Shown here: positions 18,001 through 26,032 of the stretch, one piece after another
Layout: the number at the start of each line of letters is the position of its first letter
Position numbering within the stretch: the stretch's first letter is position 1
Notes under the pieces: model-generated
Told to the model about the DNA's origin: nothing
Database searches by the model: none
The model's input: the letters and a program-made list of their open reading frames with translations, nothing else
Position numbers and translations under genes: made by a program
From: Bacteroides acidifaciens
GTDB taxonomy: Bacteria > Bacteroidota > Bacteroidia > Bacteroidales > Bacteroidaceae
DNA: 39,654 nt
NCBI RefSeq assembly: GCF_024623065.1
Contig: NZ_JANJZR010000038.1
Location: forward strand, 1 to 39,654
Direction: 5' to 3'

Positions 18001-18568
18001 CCTCCACCATGACTACTTGCAGCAGTTGTTCACCGCTGTAAACTACATCATGGGGCTTCATGCCTACAGAAGAAAAGTTCAGTACAGTTCCGTATGTCAG
18101 TGGTTTGGAGAACGTAAAGCGTCCGTCAATGTCTGTGATGGTTCCTTGGCTTTTATCTTGTGTGAAGATAGATACCCCCGGAAGAACGTTCCCGTCACTA
18201 TCGGTGACACGTCCGTTTAGGGGTGTTTGGGCTATTGCTTTCTTGGGTATTGTAGTGATGACAATTGTTCTTCCCTTTATGGAATATTGTAGTCCGGTTC
18301 CTGTCAGGAGCGTTTTCATTACGTTGTCGATTTCAGCTTCCTGTAGAGATACAGACACATTGACTCCTTTCAATAGAGAGGCATTATAGAAAAACTGGTA
18401 GCCATATTGTTTACTCAGTTTCTCCAACACGTTTTCCAACGGTTTCTTACTTACCGTAACAGTGATCTTCTCCGGCTGGCTTGTTTGAGCATATGCCAAC
18501 GGAGTGGTACAGGACAGGATGAGGGAAATTGCCAACATGAGTCCTTTGGAAATAAGCTTTTCTGTCAT
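15086..18568 (-). CDS. SusC/RagA TonB-linked outer-membrane transporter with STN domain (locus 1)
   Basis: A 1160-residue TonB-dependent transporter. It has a signal peptide (about 1-27). A secretin/TonB short N-terminal (STN) domain follows (about 50-105, with ENVLEKLSKQYGYQFFYN and TGLQYSIKGRTIVIT). Next is a carboxypeptidase-regulatory-like domain (about 117-195, GRVTDSDGNVLPGVSIFT) and the plug (about 205-330, with DAAATSLYGVRASNGVIVVTTK). The beta barrel ends in Phe (LGININF). The STN domain marks it as a transducer that contacts the periplasmic part of FecR, so this SusC both imports and signals. It starts 27 bases after the fecR-like stop, so transcription from the sigma/FecR unit or from a promoter inside fecR is likely. 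Confidence 0.95.
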   Translation of the reverse strand: MTEKLISKGLMLAISLILSCTTPLAYAQTSQPEKITVTVSKKPLENVLEKLSKQYGYQFFYNASLLKGVNVSVSLQEAEIDNVMKTLLTGTGLQYSIKGRTIVITTIPKKAIAQTPLNGRVTDSDGNVLPGVSIFTQDKSQGTITDIDGRFTFSKPLTYGTVLNFSSVGMKPHDVVYSGEQLLQVVMVEDVKQLDAVIVTGFQTISRERATGAATIVKSNYLDKIQAPDLSSKLEGATPGLTSYNGKMSIRGTSTFSTSIGTTPLLVLDGQPVTGVGINELNPEDIETITVLKDAAATSLYGVRASNGVIVVTTKRGTGKKPNINVSANFYLNPLPSLDYCHYASTSDIIDYERDYLINNPNYQENPLDYFDLLNDIKAPSYISTVDRLYYRLAKGEITESQLNASLDLLRKNDYRKAYRDELQQMNFVQDYNLSLSKAGDKSNFFFSARYENESTYNKNNSFDKFTFYMKNELDLTKWFKLTVGTNVGIGNTSYSQAGYQGTTVAMPYETLYNEDGSYAYIYPHNYFNSQTVNQTEGLKPMGYNAVEESTKNMQDTDDLYWKLFTHADFKLLKGLNFGVKFQYEKRDQNTERQDEEDSYYMRNMINRHAATNPQGGFTYYIPEGGRMEEAHARWSYMNLRAQFDYQTTINDKHEITALLGGEIREDKYRKTIGERYGYDEQKLVYKQVDWAALNKGVIGQLSSNPFQKQEQLFVNDSHHRYVSAYFNAGYSYDTRYALNGSVRIEQADLFGTDPKYRYRPLWSVGASWNISNEEFMKDITWVDMLKLRATYGITGNVDQNTSPYLLGSYAVSPYSQSNLTTIISPPNKLLRWEKTSTFNIGLDFSLLRRLSGSFDFYQRYSSDLLANTNLDPSTGFQTARVNNGAMRNKGIELSLSYNWLNSRDWSFNTTFTTAYNSNKIKKVGYIPTSAKSMLTNPGSFYLQGDTYNSLYAYRYAGLTDEGNPSVYDTEGNVVSLKPVDEIDALTCVGQLDPKWNGALDISLRWKQLNFFTKIVYYAGHSLRVDATPLYSGLRSETYKGAIHEDIANRWTPEHTNTDIPSMTVYGLSTDREYHWKYADYNTASAAFIKIRNIGVSYTLPQEWISKAGFKGISLRAQVNNPCYWAANKRDIDPEAFNASSGTRSDEKATSYILGININF

Positions 18569-18595
18569 AACTATGTGAAATAATATTAGATGCTA

Positions 18596-19756
18596 TTATT
18601 CATTCTTTTTCTCTGTTGCGTCTATTCTCCTGTCCTGATGGATTTTGAAGTCTAGTTCATTTGTCAGGTGCAGGATATTGAGTATTTCTGCGAGCGGCTG
18701 TTTACGTGACAATATGCCGCTATAGCGTATATCTTGTATATCTTCGCTTACATTAATGTCTACATTATACCAGCGGGACAGTTCATTCATGATAGTGCCG
18801 ATTGTCTCGCTGTGGAAGACGAACTTATCTTCCGTCCAACCAGTGGTAGCGGATATATCAGCTTGCGCAGTGCTGTAATCGCCTGTCGTCTTTTGGTAGG
18901 TGAACTGTTCGCCTGGAGACAGTGTGGCGAGAATCTTCTGTCCTTCGCGTACGTTGACCGAACCTTCGACAAGGGTGATGGATACATTTCCTTCTTCTTC
19001 GTAAGCCTTGATATTAAAGGTCGTTCCTGTGACTTGTACGTTCAGCGTGCCGAGCATTACATTGAACGGACTTTGGGGATTGGATTTTACTCTGAAATAT
19101 CCCTCTCCTTGCAGTCTGACCTGGCGTAAATGCTTTTTGAAGTGGGTGGGAAAGGACAGTTCGGAATCGGCGTTGACTTGAACGATTGTCCCGTCTTCCA
19201 GTGTCAGTTGATAACTCCCGCCTGTGGGGACAGACAGTTTGTTGAACTGGTTGTCGGGCTTCAGTTTTATGGAGATGTTCTGCTTGCCGTCCAGTGTGCT
19301 TCCAATCAATTGGTTGCCTTTGACGGTCAGGTTGCTTTCTGCCAGTTCCACCGGCTCGTTGTTTTGCGCGATGATGGATGTGTTCGAAGTAACGGGGGCG
19401 GTAGTTGCCCATTCGGGGATAACTTCTTTCTTGTTTTCTGTCCACAACCATAGTGTGGCTGTACTTACAATTAAAAGGAAAGAGGCGGCGATACTGCTTA
19501 TCACACGGATGTTGAGTCTCCTTGGGGGGAGAATGATGTGTTTGTTTACCTGTTGTAGTGCCTCGTCTATGTTGATAGAATCGTGGAAAGCAATCTCCTC
19601 AGGAAGTTGTTCCTGTTTCCGTAACTCTTCATATAGTATGGGAGACTCTTTTTTCCATTCTCCGGCAAGTGGGGAAGTCGAGGTTTTTCCTGTACAGATT
19701 TCTCCGGCCAGTTCCTCGGCTATCTGAATGCTTTCTTTGATTTTGTCTTCTGTCAT
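18596..19756 (-). CDS. FecR-family anti-sigma factor (locus 1)
   Basis: A 386-residue inner-membrane protein. The cytoplasmic N-terminal part (about 1-80) holds the sigma-binding region, with CTGKTSTSPLAGEWKKESPILYEEL. One membrane helix lies at about 84-106 (VISSIAASFLLIVSTATLWLW). The periplasmic FecR domain (about 175-275) carries VPTGGSYQLTLEDGTIVQVNADSELSFP and GEGYFRVKS. The DUF4974-type C-terminal domain ends with YSGILSRKQPLAEILNILHLTNELDFKI, which would receive the signal from the SusC STN domain. It follows the sigma gene by 78 bases and precedes SusC by 27. Confidence 0.94.
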   Translation of the reverse strand: MTEDKIKESIQIAEELAGEICTGKTSTSPLAGEWKKESPILYEELRKQEQLPEEIAFHDSINIDEALQQVNKHIILPPRRLNIRVISSIAASFLLIVSTATLWLWTENKKEVIPEWATTAPVTSNTSIIAQNNEPVELAESNLTVKGNQLIGSTLDGKQNISIKLKPDNQFNKLSVPTGGSYQLTLEDGTIVQVNADSELSFPTHFKKHLRQVRLQGEGYFRVKSNPQSPFNVMLGTLNVQVTGTTFNIKAYEEEGNVSITLVEGSVNVREGQKILATLSPGEQFTYQKTTGDYSTAQADISATTGWTEDKFVFHSETIGTIMNELSRWYNVDINVSEDIQDIRYSGILSRKQPLAEILNILHLTNELDFKIHQDRRIDATEKKNE

Positions 19757-19834
19757 ATATATATAAATGGAATCTATGGCGTTTATAATTAAAACGACAC
19801 ACTTAACAAGTAGTATGATATAAAAATTGATTTT

Positions 19835-20398
19835 TTATAAAATAAGCAGTAGAAATCTTAATTCCTCCAGTTCTGTACGCAGGCGGGCATAAGCGTGCAT
19901 CTTGTGTGATTTCACTGTGGGGACTGACAATGAAAGCATGTCGGCTATCTCCTGATTGGATTTATTCTGTAGTGAAAGAATGATGACTTCCTGCTCGCGT
20001 GGAGTGAGGAGTTTGATTTTTTTTCGCACGATAAACGAGACTTCTTCCCGGATAATGTTTTCCTGAATAAATTCTTCGCTCTGCATCGTCTCCAGTTGGC
20101 TTTCGGCATAGCGGTTTTTCACGTCTTCATGTTTCAGATAGTCGAGACAACGGTTGGCTATGGAACGGTAGAAGAAAGCTTTGATGGCAATGATGGAAGT
20201 GAAATGCTCGTGTTGTTCCCAAAAGGCAATGAAAACGTCCTGAACAATATCACGCGCTTCTTCTGTCCCCAGATGATAGCGGCAGGCAAAGGAAAGGAAC
20301 AGCGTATAGTATTTTTTGAAAAAGATATCGAATTCTGTCTTACTGCTTGTTCCCTGCATTCTTATATTGTCAATATTGTTATTTGGGAGTGTTACCAT
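19835..20398 (-). CDS. ECF RNA polymerase sigma factor (locus 1)
   Basis: A 187-residue sigma factor of the Bacteroidota ECF type that partners FecR. Region 2 (about 25-90) contains FACRYHLGTEEARDIVQDVFIAFWEQH and the RSIANRCLDYLKH -10 recognition helix. Region 4 (about 120-180) contains TPREQEVIILSLQNKSNQEIADMLSLSVPTVKSHKMHAY. It should drive the adjacent SusC/SusD genes when released by FecR. The first ATG is kept because the N terminus aligns with the locus 2 paralogue (shared IDNI) and because an exact -7 element lies just upstream. Its last 58 residues differ from those of the locus 2 sigma at only five positions. Confidence 0.94.
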   Translation of the reverse strand: MVTLPNNNIDNIRMQGTSSKTEFDIFFKKYYTLFLSFACRYHLGTEEARDIVQDVFIAFWEQHEHFTSIIAIKAFFYRSIANRCLDYLKHEDVKNRYAESQLETMQSEEFIQENIIREEVSFIVRKKIKLLTPREQEVIILSLQNKSNQEIADMLSLSVPTVKSHKMHAYARLRTELEELRFLLLIL

Positions 20399-20416
20399 CT
20401 GGCTATGTTATGTACG

Positions 20417-20424
20417 CAAAAGTA
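20417..20424 (-). promoter_or_regulatory. Promoter -7 element of sigma factor 1
   Basis: The - strand reads TACTTTTG, an exact TAnnTTTG match, placing the transcript start about 12 bases before the ATG at 20398. This housekeeping-type promoter would keep a basal level of sigma and FecR. Confidence 0.55.
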
Positions 20425-20486
20425 CGTATTTTCTTTTACTACCAAAATTTTTCGGGGAAAAACTCTATATTTCTGTCTGTGACTTG

Positions 20487-20630
20487 ACAACTATCAATGT
20501 GTTTGCAGGTTATCTGAAGATGAAGAATGGACACAAAGCGGCATTTGCCATAATGAACCGGAACGTGCTTTCGGTTACTAAGGCAAGGGCGTTTCAGGAT
20601 AAGGTTTGTGAGGTGATTATCGGGCGGTAG
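20487..20630 (+). pseudogene. Truncated dacB 3' remnant (last 47 codons)
   Basis: The frame ending at TAG 20628-20630 encodes NVFAGYLKMKNGHKAAFAIM, then NRNVLSVTKARAFQDK and VCEVIIGR. About 38 of 47 residues are identical to residues 422-468 of the intact DacB at 32889-34295, and the nucleotide match is also high through the stop region. Nothing upstream resembles the rest of the enzyme: homology stops within the leader region of sigma factor 1. It has no start signal of its own. It is best read as a footprint of a duplication or recombination that placed a dacB 3' end here. Confidence 0.88.
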
Positions 20631-20640
20631 ATTCATATTT

Positions 20641-20673
20641 CTGTTTGGTGGACTGCTAATGTCCACCAAACAG
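20641..20673. terminator. Hairpin downstream of the locus 2 operon
   Basis: CTGTTTGGTGGAC (20641-20653) pairs perfectly with GTCCACCAAACAG (20661-20673) across a 7-base loop. It lies 25 bases past the thioredoxin stop on the - strand. No long T run follows, so terminator or 3'-end stabiliser is possible. Confidence 0.65.
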
Positions 20674-20697
20674 GAAAGGAATATGTAATGGAAGTTG

Positions 20698-21879
20698 TTA
20701 TTTCATCTTTTCCGCTTCCTCTTTCAGTGCTTTTTCCGTTTCACTGTCTCCTTTGGCAGCGTATAATGCTGATTTCATTAATAGCCAGCTTCGCTTCATG
20801 GCAGGAGTAGAGAGATAAGGTTTCAGTTTTTCCGCCCATGCCAACCCGCGGTTGATGATAACCGGATCTTTGCATTCAGATAGATAATTGAGATTGACCC
20901 AAGTAAAATAAAACCGCTTGTCATCTGAAAAAGCCGGATCTTTTTCTGTTCCGTCCAGTGCGTCCATCACTCCTTTGTAGTCTCCTTTTTGTACCAGCTC
21001 CACAAGATTGAGTTCCGCACGGTAAAAAGAAGCGTTCTTACCGTTATATTCTTTCAGCAGGGATACAAGCCTGTCAAACGTTGGTTGTGGAAATTGCTCT
21101 GCGGGAATACGTTTTCTCCGGATAAATCTGGAAACAGCGTATTTGTAGACAGTTTCTATTTTCTCGTTCACTTTCTCCTCTCCTATGGACTGGCGGTAAC
21201 CGGGAGTATACTTCAGGAGATGCTCAAATCCGATGGAATATGGTTCGTTGACTTGACTTTCAATAATCTGCCAGTTGTCTTCCGAATATCTGTTTTCATC
21301 GGACAGGCTGCTTAAATATAAATGCAGGATGCTATCCCTTTCATGCGTCATGGAAGCAGCGGCAAGACCGTTCAGATATCTAAGTACTGTCGGGGCATCT
21401 TGTTTGTTTTCGGTATAACGGGCGGAAAGTCCCGGCAAATTCTGATTGGGGTCAGCGGCTTTTTGTGCTTCACCCACCAGCCACCGGACGTTGGGATGTG
21501 CCCCGCATACGCGGTACACTATTTCCTGGTTTTCCGGATTGATAAAAAGTAAAGTGGGATAACTTGTGATCCGGAATGTTTTACTTAGTGTTTTTCCTTC
21601 CCCTTTTTCCATGTCCATTTTCAGGTTGATGAAATGTTTGTTGAAGAAAGCTCCTGCGGTATCGTTGGGAAATACTATTTTACTCAGCATCTTGCACGGA
21701 CCGCACCAAGTAGTGTAACAGTCTATGAAAAGCAGCTTTTTTTCCTGTCCGGCTTTTGCCAGCGCCTCATTGAAAGTTGATTCTTCAAATTGGATACCTT
21801 GCGCATTACCGGTAGGAATAATAGTGCTTGATACTATTATTGTAGTAATGATATATTTTAAGAGTAAGTTTATTCTCAT
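20698..21879 (-). CDS. Exported thioredoxin-fold protein (locus 2)
   Basis: A 393-residue protein with a signal peptide (about 1-26, ending in GNAQ). One thioredoxin domain follows directly (about 30-140): the active site is Cys59/Cys62 in CYTTWCGPCKMLSKIVF, and the cis-Pro region is SYPTLLFINPE. The remaining 250 residues are helical and end in a charged segment (GDSETEKALKEEAEKMK), resembling the helical tails of Bacteroidota 'thioredoxin family' proteins near SusCD genes. Its start codon overlaps the PKD-like stop (TAATG), matching the arrangement at the end of locus 1. It is predicted to act on disulfides or thiols in the periplasm, but no partner can be named. Confidence 0.88.
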   Translation of the reverse strand: MRINLLLKYIITTIIVSSTIIPTGNAQGIQFEESTFNEALAKAGQEKKLLFIDCYTTWCGPCKMLSKIVFPNDTAGAFFNKHFINLKMDMEKGEGKTLSKTFRITSYPTLLFINPENQEIVYRVCGAHPNVRWLVGEAQKAADPNQNLPGLSARYTENKQDAPTVLRYLNGLAAASMTHERDSILHLYLSSLSDENRYSEDNWQIIESQVNEPYSIGFEHLLKYTPGYRQSIGEEKVNEKIETVYKYAVSRFIRRKRIPAEQFPQPTFDRLVSLLKEYNGKNASFYRAELNLVELVQKGDYKGVMDALDGTEKDPAFSDDKRFYFTWVNLNYLSECKDPVIINRGLAWAEKLKPYLSTPAMKRSWLLMKSALYAAKGDSETEKALKEEAEKMK

Positions 21880-23519
21880 TATGGTTTGACTTCTTTATAT
21901 TTAACGTCTATAATTTTTGCGTATCCGGTGTATTCCCATCCGGGCTTCAATGTCAAGTCCGTTCCCGGCGAACTTGTTTGGTAAAAGCGAAGAATCCCAC
22001 CGTTATTGTCGGTAGATGTCGTGTCATAAGAGCCTACAACCAACTCATATTGGCGGGCTGTAAAGGCGGCTGCCGTTTCTTCATCCATCTTTGCAGTAAG
22101 CTGGGTCACTCCTCCGGGATTGTCATACATGCAAAACTTGATTGTGGTTACTTCCTCATTCGGATTGAGTGTGACAGCCTCTTTACTTGCTCCCGTAGAA
22201 AGGTTGTAAGAATATACTTTGTTTTTATAGGCATAATATAAGGTTTGATATTGGGAGTGGGCACAGAACAAGGTTGCTTTGTCGAAGTCTGTTAGTTGTA
22301 TGTCTTCCCAGCATCCCTCTTGTTTGAAATCGCTGTTGGATAGATTGATAGAATATATGTGACGCTTATTCCCGTCTTGCATGATTGCGTAAACCGCCCC
22401 GTTGGAGAAAGCTGTATTTGCCATTGAAACCAACTCCATAGAACCGGTGTTGAAGCTGAATAGCTTTTCAGCACTGTCCGGGTCTTTCAGTGGGTAGCAG
22501 GTCTGGCGTCTGGCCTGTTCTTCTCTTTCCCCATCCCAACCTATAAAACGATGGTTGTCAATGTCATACAGCAAGGCGGCACCCCCGTTGCTTAATCCGG
22601 TGGTACTTCTTTGGGTACTCACACCGACAAAGGGAGACACTCTATATTCTGGTGTTCCTCCCCGTTCGGAAGTATTGGCGGGATCTTCAAAAGCTGTACC
22701 GTTTTGCAGCAGGTCCCAGACAAATGCATTGCCTTCTTTGGACACGGCGATGATAGCTGCATGATTTGTAAAGTCGTTGTTGGGTACACATGCGAAATTG
22801 ACGATATGGTCTTCCGGTGATGAAGCGAACAGTGATGCTTTCATTTCATACGCATTCCCGTCAATGGTAAGGTATGTGTTATTGAGCAGATAGCTTTCCG
22901 TTTCGGCCATCAGCGTAATTTTATCTCCGATGGTTCCCCTCCTGTTAGAAAAGAATCCCAGGCTTCTGGCGTGGTACATTTCGGGAATATCCGGATTTTT
23001 TGCTATATCGTAGGCGGGGATAATACGGTCTTTCGACAATTGGGAAAGCATGTCCAGCCGCACTCTCTCTTCGCTGCCTTCATTACAGAGAAGCATCCAT
23101 CCTTCGGAGGTAGAGACTATAATGTTGATATCAAATCCCTTGACGCTCTTTATGCCGGTACGTTTATCAGTCACACTATAGCGGCAGGTATGTTTTCCGA
23201 TTCCCAGATCAGCTATCCTGTAAAGGTCTTTTTTGTTTTCGGAACTCAGGATGACCCAGTCTCCGTCAGAGTTGACCCGTTCATACAGAAATTCGTAATT
23301 GGCATTGCCGTCTTCGATAGCTCCTTCCTTATTGGAAGTGATTACCGGTTTGATATCTATATATTCAGCATTGGCCAATACGGAAAGTGTTGTCGGCATA
23401 TCAATTGTAATGATATCCTTTTCTCCATATGTATAGTTGCCTTTATCGTCCAGACAGGAGACAAATAAGAGCAGGGAGAGCAAACCGATTATATGGGTAT
23501 GTTTCATTATCTTGTTCAT
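21879..23519 (-). CDS. PKD-like family lipoprotein (locus 2)
   Basis: About 546 residues. The signal peptide ends in FVSC, followed by LDDKGNYTYGEKDIITIDMP, the usual start of the Bacteroidota 'PKD-like family lipoprotein'. A PKD/Ig-like segment follows (about 30-135, with CRYSVTDKRTGIKSVKGFDI). The C-terminal two thirds look like a beta-propeller-like domain with aromatic-rich strands (GNAFVWDLLQNG, LLYDIDNHRFIGWDGE, VYAIMQDGNKRHIYSINLSN). The function is unknown; family members sit next to SusC/SusD pairs as extra surface or periplasmic lipoproteins. Two closely spaced starts are possible (23519 or 23507); the upstream ATG at 23546 would overlap the preceding gene and lengthen the signal peptide. 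Confidence 0.78.
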   Translation of the reverse strand: MNKIMKHTHIIGLLSLLLFVSCLDDKGNYTYGEKDIITIDMPTTLSVLANAEYIDIKPVITSNKEGAIEDGNANYEFLYERVNSDGDWVILSSENKKDLYRIADLGIGKHTCRYSVTDKRTGIKSVKGFDINIIVSTSEGWMLLCNEGSEERVRLDMLSQLSKDRIIPAYDIAKNPDIPEMYHARSLGFFSNRRGTIGDKITLMAETESYLLNNTYLTIDGNAYEMKASLFASSPEDHIVNFACVPNNDFTNHAAIIAVSKEGNAFVWDLLQNGTAFEDPANTSERGGTPEYRVSPFVGVSTQRSTTGLSNGGAALLYDIDNHRFIGWDGEREEQARRQTCYPLKDPDSAEKLFSFNTGSMELVSMANTAFSNGAVYAIMQDGNKRHIYSINLSNSDFKQEGCWEDIQLTDFDKATLFCAHSQYQTLYYAYKNKVYSYNLSTGASKEAVTLNPNEEVTTIKFCMYDNPGGVTQLTAKMDEETAAAFTARQYELVVGSYDTTSTDNNGGILRFYQTSSPGTDLTLKPGWEYTGYAKIIDVKYKEVKP

Positions 23520-23532
23520 AAACGTTGTGTTT

Positions 23533-24384
23533 TTATTGTTGTACATTCGAATAATCTACTTGATAAGGTTCCGGCAGTTGCATATACGAGCCGTCTTCAT
23601 CCAGTACGGGAGATAATTCGGGATCGTCGGCCCTTCTCTGTAACTCTTTTTGTAGTTGGAGGGCATAGTAAGGCATACGTCCTGCGGTAATCTTGGAACC
23701 TGCTCCATTGATATAGATCCAGTCGTCCAGTGAGAATCCGAAGAAATTGTTGATAAAGGTATACTTGACGGCATTCCATGCACCGAAGTAGTTTACAGCT
23801 TTCAGTGTAGTCCAACTTCCCGGTTCGCTGTAAACCTCGTCAATGATGAATGTATAACGGCTGCCGTCCAGATAATCCGCCGTAGTGTTCGACCAGGTAT
23901 TGACCGACTTATATTTCTCCAGGACAGTAAAGTTCTCATTCGGTTCCAGTTTTAATACGAGCTTTTCTTTTTGTGCCCTGAAACTGGCGTTCCTTAGAAA
24001 ACGTACTCCTATTTTTGCCTGATTTTCACCGGCTTTGATAACTACCGTATCCAGGTCGATTTCATAATCTTCCCCTTCGGTCATGGTGGTGTTCTCCCGG
24101 TCGATAATTATCCTTACTTTCCGTTCGTAGTTTTCAACCTTTCCTAATAGTTGGATGGTTCCTCTGAAGATGACGTTGGTAAAGCTCTCTTTTGCCCCTA
24201 CAAAAGAGTAGGATGTCTGTGTGGTGTATCCTACCGTTCCGCTGGAAGTAGCATAGTTTTGTACCTGGAAGTACACTTTACTTTCATTTGAATCATAGGT
24301 TACCACTTCTTCTTTTTGGCAGGCAGTAAATAAAAACAGGGTGGCCATGATAGTGGAGGTGAGCCATTTATAATTTAGTTTCAT
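23533..24384 (-). CDS. DUF4843-type lipoprotein (locus 2)
   Basis: A 283-residue lipoprotein with lipobox FTAC (Cys near residue 21), then QKEEVVTYDSNESKVYFQ. The middle has Calx-beta/DUF4843-like strands: FRGTIQLLGKVENYERKVRI, MTEGEDYEIDLDTVVIKAGENQAKI and LVLKLEPNENFTVL. The C-terminal part has LDDWIYINGAG and a Tyr-rich end. It is known only as an accessory lipoprotein in SusCD loci of this kind, with no biochemical role that I know. An in-frame ATG at 24426 would overlap the SusD gene and spoil the signal peptide, so the start at 24384 is chosen, 22 bases after the SusD stop. Confidence 0.78.
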   Translation of the reverse strand: MKLNYKWLTSTIMATLFLFTACQKEEVVTYDSNESKVYFQVQNYATSSGTVGYTTQTSYSFVGAKESFTNVIFRGTIQLLGKVENYERKVRIIIDRENTTMTEGEDYEIDLDTVVIKAGENQAKIGVRFLRNASFRAQKEKLVLKLEPNENFTVLEKYKSVNTWSNTTADYLDGSRYTFIIDEVYSEPGSWTTLKAVNYFGAWNAVKYTFINNFFGFSLDDWIYINGAGSKITAGRMPYYALQLQKELQRRADDPELSPVLDEDGSYMQLPEPYQVDYSNVQQ

Positions 24385-24406
24385 ATTGTTACATGTCTTT
24401 AGGGGT

Positions 24407-26020
24407 TCAACGATTATCCAGTTCATTGGTTGGCAGAGGTGCTATAAAGCGTTTCTCTTTGGCTTCTTCGGTGACGCTTTCCTTATCATCATAAAGAAAT
24501 CCCGGTATGATTTCAATCCGGATAGCTTGCCTTCCGTTGTAAGCGTTGTCAAATGCTTTGTTCAGGCGCTTGAAATAGAAGAAGACCTGTCCTTCACCGA
24601 TAAATTCGCGGATATATTCTTTGGTCAGGAGATCCCGGAAATTGTTGCTTGACCGCACTGCGCCCCTGCTGTCGAATATTTGTTGCAGATAGTTCCACGC
24701 TGCTGTCATGTCGTACACTTCCGAGCCTTCCGTAGCCATGGCTTCCGCCGCGATATAGTATGCTTCGCTCAATTTCATAAGTGAGCAGAATGTACCGTGG
24801 AATTTTTGTACTTGCAGAATCTGGTTTTCGTCACTGGTGCTTCCTGACATTTCATCTTTGGCTGTATCCGTGATTTCGCGGAATTTGACCAGCCGCTTGG
24901 AGCTGTTGCCGTCCAGTGTGCTTCCGTTTTCCCATTGTGACTGGTAACGGTAATCTCCGGGATTGTTGGCAAACAACTGTCCGTCTACATATCCGGAACG
25001 TGGTACTAACAGTTTGTTGCCTGTGTTTGAACCACCGAATGTATAATCATAAATCAGTCCTCTGTCTTTGTTGTAATATCCGAAGAGGCACTCGGTAGAG
25101 AACATGAGGTCAGGGTTGACGGAGTTGCCCAGCAGCGTTCCGGAATCTACTGCCGGAAAGAACCCTCTCACTTTAGGATCATCCGTCAGTTTGCGGGCTT
25201 CTGCCAGAGCATTGCCCATATCTCCACCCCATAAATAAGTACGGGCGGTGAGCAGGACAGTGGCGTAGTAGTTTAAGCGTAACTGGCGGTAATGCATGGA
25301 ATTGTCCATTGTTATCTGGTCGTATTCGGCTCTCGGGCCTTCGGTAAGCACCGGATCCGATTCGAGCAGTAGCGCTTCGGCTGTTTTCAGGTCGCGGATG
25401 ATATAGTCTTTCAGCACAGTTTCAGCAGGAAGGATATCCAGAATTTTTGTTTCAGTACTTTCGTTGTAGGGAATACCTCTTCCTTCCGGATTACGGAAAT
25501 ATACCGGACCGAACAGGCGCAGCAGGTCGAAATGGATCATGGCTCTTGCCGCCAGCATCTCTCCTTTCAGCATTTTATATTCTCTTTCGGGAAGTACTCC
25601 GGCGCCTTCACCATTCATGTCTTTCTCCAGATTGTTCAGTATCACGTTGATGTTCATGATGGTAGAGTAGCCTTCTCCCCAAATGCTGCTGAGGGCGGAA
25701 AGTACAGTTTCGTTGCTGTAATCCCAGTTGATTAATGCTTGTAGGTACTTGGAGTAACTGTCGTCACCGGTCAGGTTGACAGTGTAGCGTTGTGCCAGTA
25801 CATCAATCATTTCATAAGACAGGTACTTTCCGTACAATGAGTTTCCCGCCATGCGGTTGTAGATTCCGTTTACGGCAGCATAGAAGCCATCCTTGGTGCT
25901 GAACTGCTGTTCTTCGCTTTGTTTATCCTTGGGTTTGTAATCCAACCAGTCCGTACAGCCGCACAGGCAGCCTGTCAGCAAGAATATAGACAGTGATATG
26001 ATAATGTTTCTCAGTTTCAT
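24407..26020 (-). CDS. SusD/RagB-family outer-membrane lipoprotein (locus 2)
   Basis: A 537-residue surface lipoprotein. The signal peptide has two candidate lipoboxes, LTGC (Cys18) and LCGC (Cys22); the second directly precedes TDWLDYKPKDKQSEEQ, the usual SusD mature start. The body shows AARAMIHFDLLRLFGPVYF, LTARTYLWGGDMGNALAEARKL, LSEAYYIAAEAMA and EYIREFIGEGQVFFYFKRLN, all family hallmarks. It sits 12 bases after the SusC gene. It is predicted to capture substrate for the locus 2 SusC. It is only distantly related to the locus 1 SusD, so the two loci probably recognise different ligands. Confidence 0.94.
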   Translation of the reverse strand: MKLRNIIISLSIFLLTGCLCGCTDWLDYKPKDKQSEEQQFSTKDGFYAAVNGIYNRMAGNSLYGKYLSYEMIDVLAQRYTVNLTGDDSYSKYLQALINWDYSNETVLSALSSIWGEGYSTIMNINVILNNLEKDMNGEGAGVLPEREYKMLKGEMLAARAMIHFDLLRLFGPVYFRNPEGRGIPYNESTETKILDILPAETVLKDYIIRDLKTAEALLLESDPVLTEGPRAEYDQITMDNSMHYRQLRLNYYATVLLTARTYLWGGDMGNALAEARKLTDDPKVRGFFPAVDSGTLLGNSVNPDLMFSTECLFGYYNKDRGLIYDYTFGGSNTGNKLLVPRSGYVDGQLFANNPGDYRYQSQWENGSTLDGNSSKRLVKFREITDTAKDEMSGSTSDENQILQVQKFHGTFCSLMKLSEAYYIAAEAMATEGSEVYDMTAAWNYLQQIFDSRGAVRSSNNFRDLLTKEYIREFIGEGQVFFYFKRLNKAFDNAYNGRQAIRIEIIPGFLYDDKESVTEEAKEKRFIAPLPTNELDNR

Positions 26021-26032
26021 AATGAATACGTT

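Noticed and set aside
19014..19451. 145-codon frame inside the locus 1 fecR gene
   Set aside because: Out-of-frame shadow with Arg/His/Gln-rich composition; the FecR frame explains the sequence.
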